Origin: Sarcophilus harrisii
Taxonomy: Eukaryota > Chordata > Mammalia > Dasyuromorphia > Dasyuridae
DNA: 64,000 nt
Direction of reading: 5' to 3'
Assembly (NCBI RefSeq): GCF_902635505.1
Contig: NC_045429.1
Location: forward strand, 161,036,997 to 161,100,996
How positions within the stretch are numbered: position 1 is the first letter of the stretch; every line of letters begins with the position of its first letter. The translations under genes were made by a program, and so were the position numbers. Positions 63,386 through 64,000 of the stretch are shown here, piece by piece. Below the pieces are notes generated by a model. That model was not told the DNA's origin, made no database searches, and saw only the letters and a program-made list of their open reading frames with translations.

Positions 63386-63471
63386 CACATGCAAAGATAT
63401 AGTCAGGACAGATGATTCATCTGGTGGAGGAAACTTTCTCTATAAATTCAGATTTATATAGTCTTCCTGGG

Positions 63472-63718
63472 CACTTAGGCGGCACAGTGGATAGAGTGCT
63501 GAGTTTGGAGTCAGCAAGACTCATTTTTCCTGAATTCAAATCTGCCTTCAGGCATTAATTATCTGTGTGACCCTGGGAAAGTCACCTAATCTTGTTTAAC
63601 TCATTTTTCTCATCCATAAAATAAGTTGGAGAGGGAAATGGGAAACTATTCCAGTATCTTTTCCAAGAAAATCTCAAATGGAGTCACGAAGAGTCAGATA
63701 AGATTGAACAACAACAGG
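63472..63718 (+). mobile_element. MAR1-type SINE, full length
   Basis: 'ggcacttaggcggcacagtg', 'gtgtgaccctgggaaagtca', 'ggagagggaaatgggaaact', 'atggagtcacgaagagtcag', ending in ACAACAACA. The typical short-repeat end replaces a poly-A tail. Confidence 0.9.
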
Positions 63719-63844
63719 GACAGGAATTCACTGTCCACAATACCTGATACACACGAAATAGACACATACACAAAGTATTTTAAAGGTCTTAGTTAAGTTT
63801 TAACTTATTACTGTATACATCCATATATTGTTATGTGAATAAAG

Positions 63845-63985
63845 TAACTAACATTTATTATGAACTTATTATGTTTTAGGCACTCTGCTGATAATAAAAA
63901 TTGTCTGAATGTCTGTCAGATACACCACATGAACACAAAACATTATGTGCCAGGCCTTATGTTAAGCACCTTAGCTTTCTATTGT
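63845..63985 (-). repeat. L2 LINE 3' ends
   Basis: 'taacatttattatgaactta', 'ttatgttttaggcactctgc', and again 'cattatgtgccaggccttat' with 'gttaagcacctt'. The repeat of the same landmark within 110 bases suggests two pieces or a rearranged copy. Confidence 0.55.
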
Positions 63986-64000
63986 AATTATTATACATAT

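Noticed and set aside
1-64000. Host protein-coding exons, functional tRNA/rRNA genes, or a multi-gene system
   Set aside because: No conserved protein domain apart from LINE proteins, and no intact structural RNA, was found on either strand.

Overview
The window reads as nuclear DNA of a marsupial. Host coding sequence was looked for on both strands and none was found. The evidence for a marsupial is the repeat content: many short tRNA-derived SINEs that start like the marsupial SINE1/WSINE1 and MAR1 families, MAR1 copies whose 3' ends match the end of RTE LINEs, THER1/MIR core-SINEs, L2 relics, and several L1 tails of the kind I associate with marsupials, perhaps Australian ones. Genus and species cannot be read from the sequence. 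The window is AT-rich and looks like a gene desert or a very long intron.

Layout. 1-9 kb: an old RTE LINE 3' end (about 70-870), then MIR/THER1 and L2 relics. 9-14.3 kb: MAR1 copies, a GA microsatellite, an L2 split by a SINE1 with clear target-site duplications, and two L1 tails, one split by an L2-like end. 14.3-20.3 kb: the longest repeat-poor stretch (about 14.99-16.87 kb), then SINEs and a 520-bp CT tract. 21-24.2 kb: a 5'-truncated L1 with 13-bp duplications, a second L1 tail and a SINE1. 24-29.9 kb: MAR1 pairs, a repeat with no name I know, and a pentanucleotide microsatellite grown from a SINE tail. 29.96-32.60 kb: the main element, a 5'-truncated L1 on the minus strand with about 740 codons of ORF2 still open. 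33-36 kb: a short hAT element with 8-bp duplications, and a U6 snRNA pseudogene joined to a MAR1 SINE, both inside an L2. 37-42.5 kb: more MAR1/MIR/L2, a tandem duplication beside a TA microsatellite, and a 327-bp polypurine tract. 42.5-58 kb: mostly single-copy or very old sequence with scattered MIR/L2, two regions richer in GC that I cannot place, and a CCTT tract. 58-64 kb: a recent L1 tail with 17-bp duplications, old SINEs, a second hAT copy and a MAR1.

How the parts relate. SINE1 copies end in A-rich tails and have target duplications, as expected for SINEs moved by L1. MAR1 copies lack a poly-A tail and end in an RTE-like sequence, as expected for SINEs moved by an RTE LINE such as the one at the window's left edge. 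The nesting gives a relative chronology: L2, MIR and one L1 are oldest; hAT and MAR1 are intermediate; SINE1 and the two minus-strand L1s at 30 and 58 kb are youngest. I found no new multi-gene system. The best second-look items are the U6-MAR1 chimera, the hAT pair, the open L1 ORF2, an L2 end inside an L1, a perfect 28-bp palindrome and two unclassified regions.
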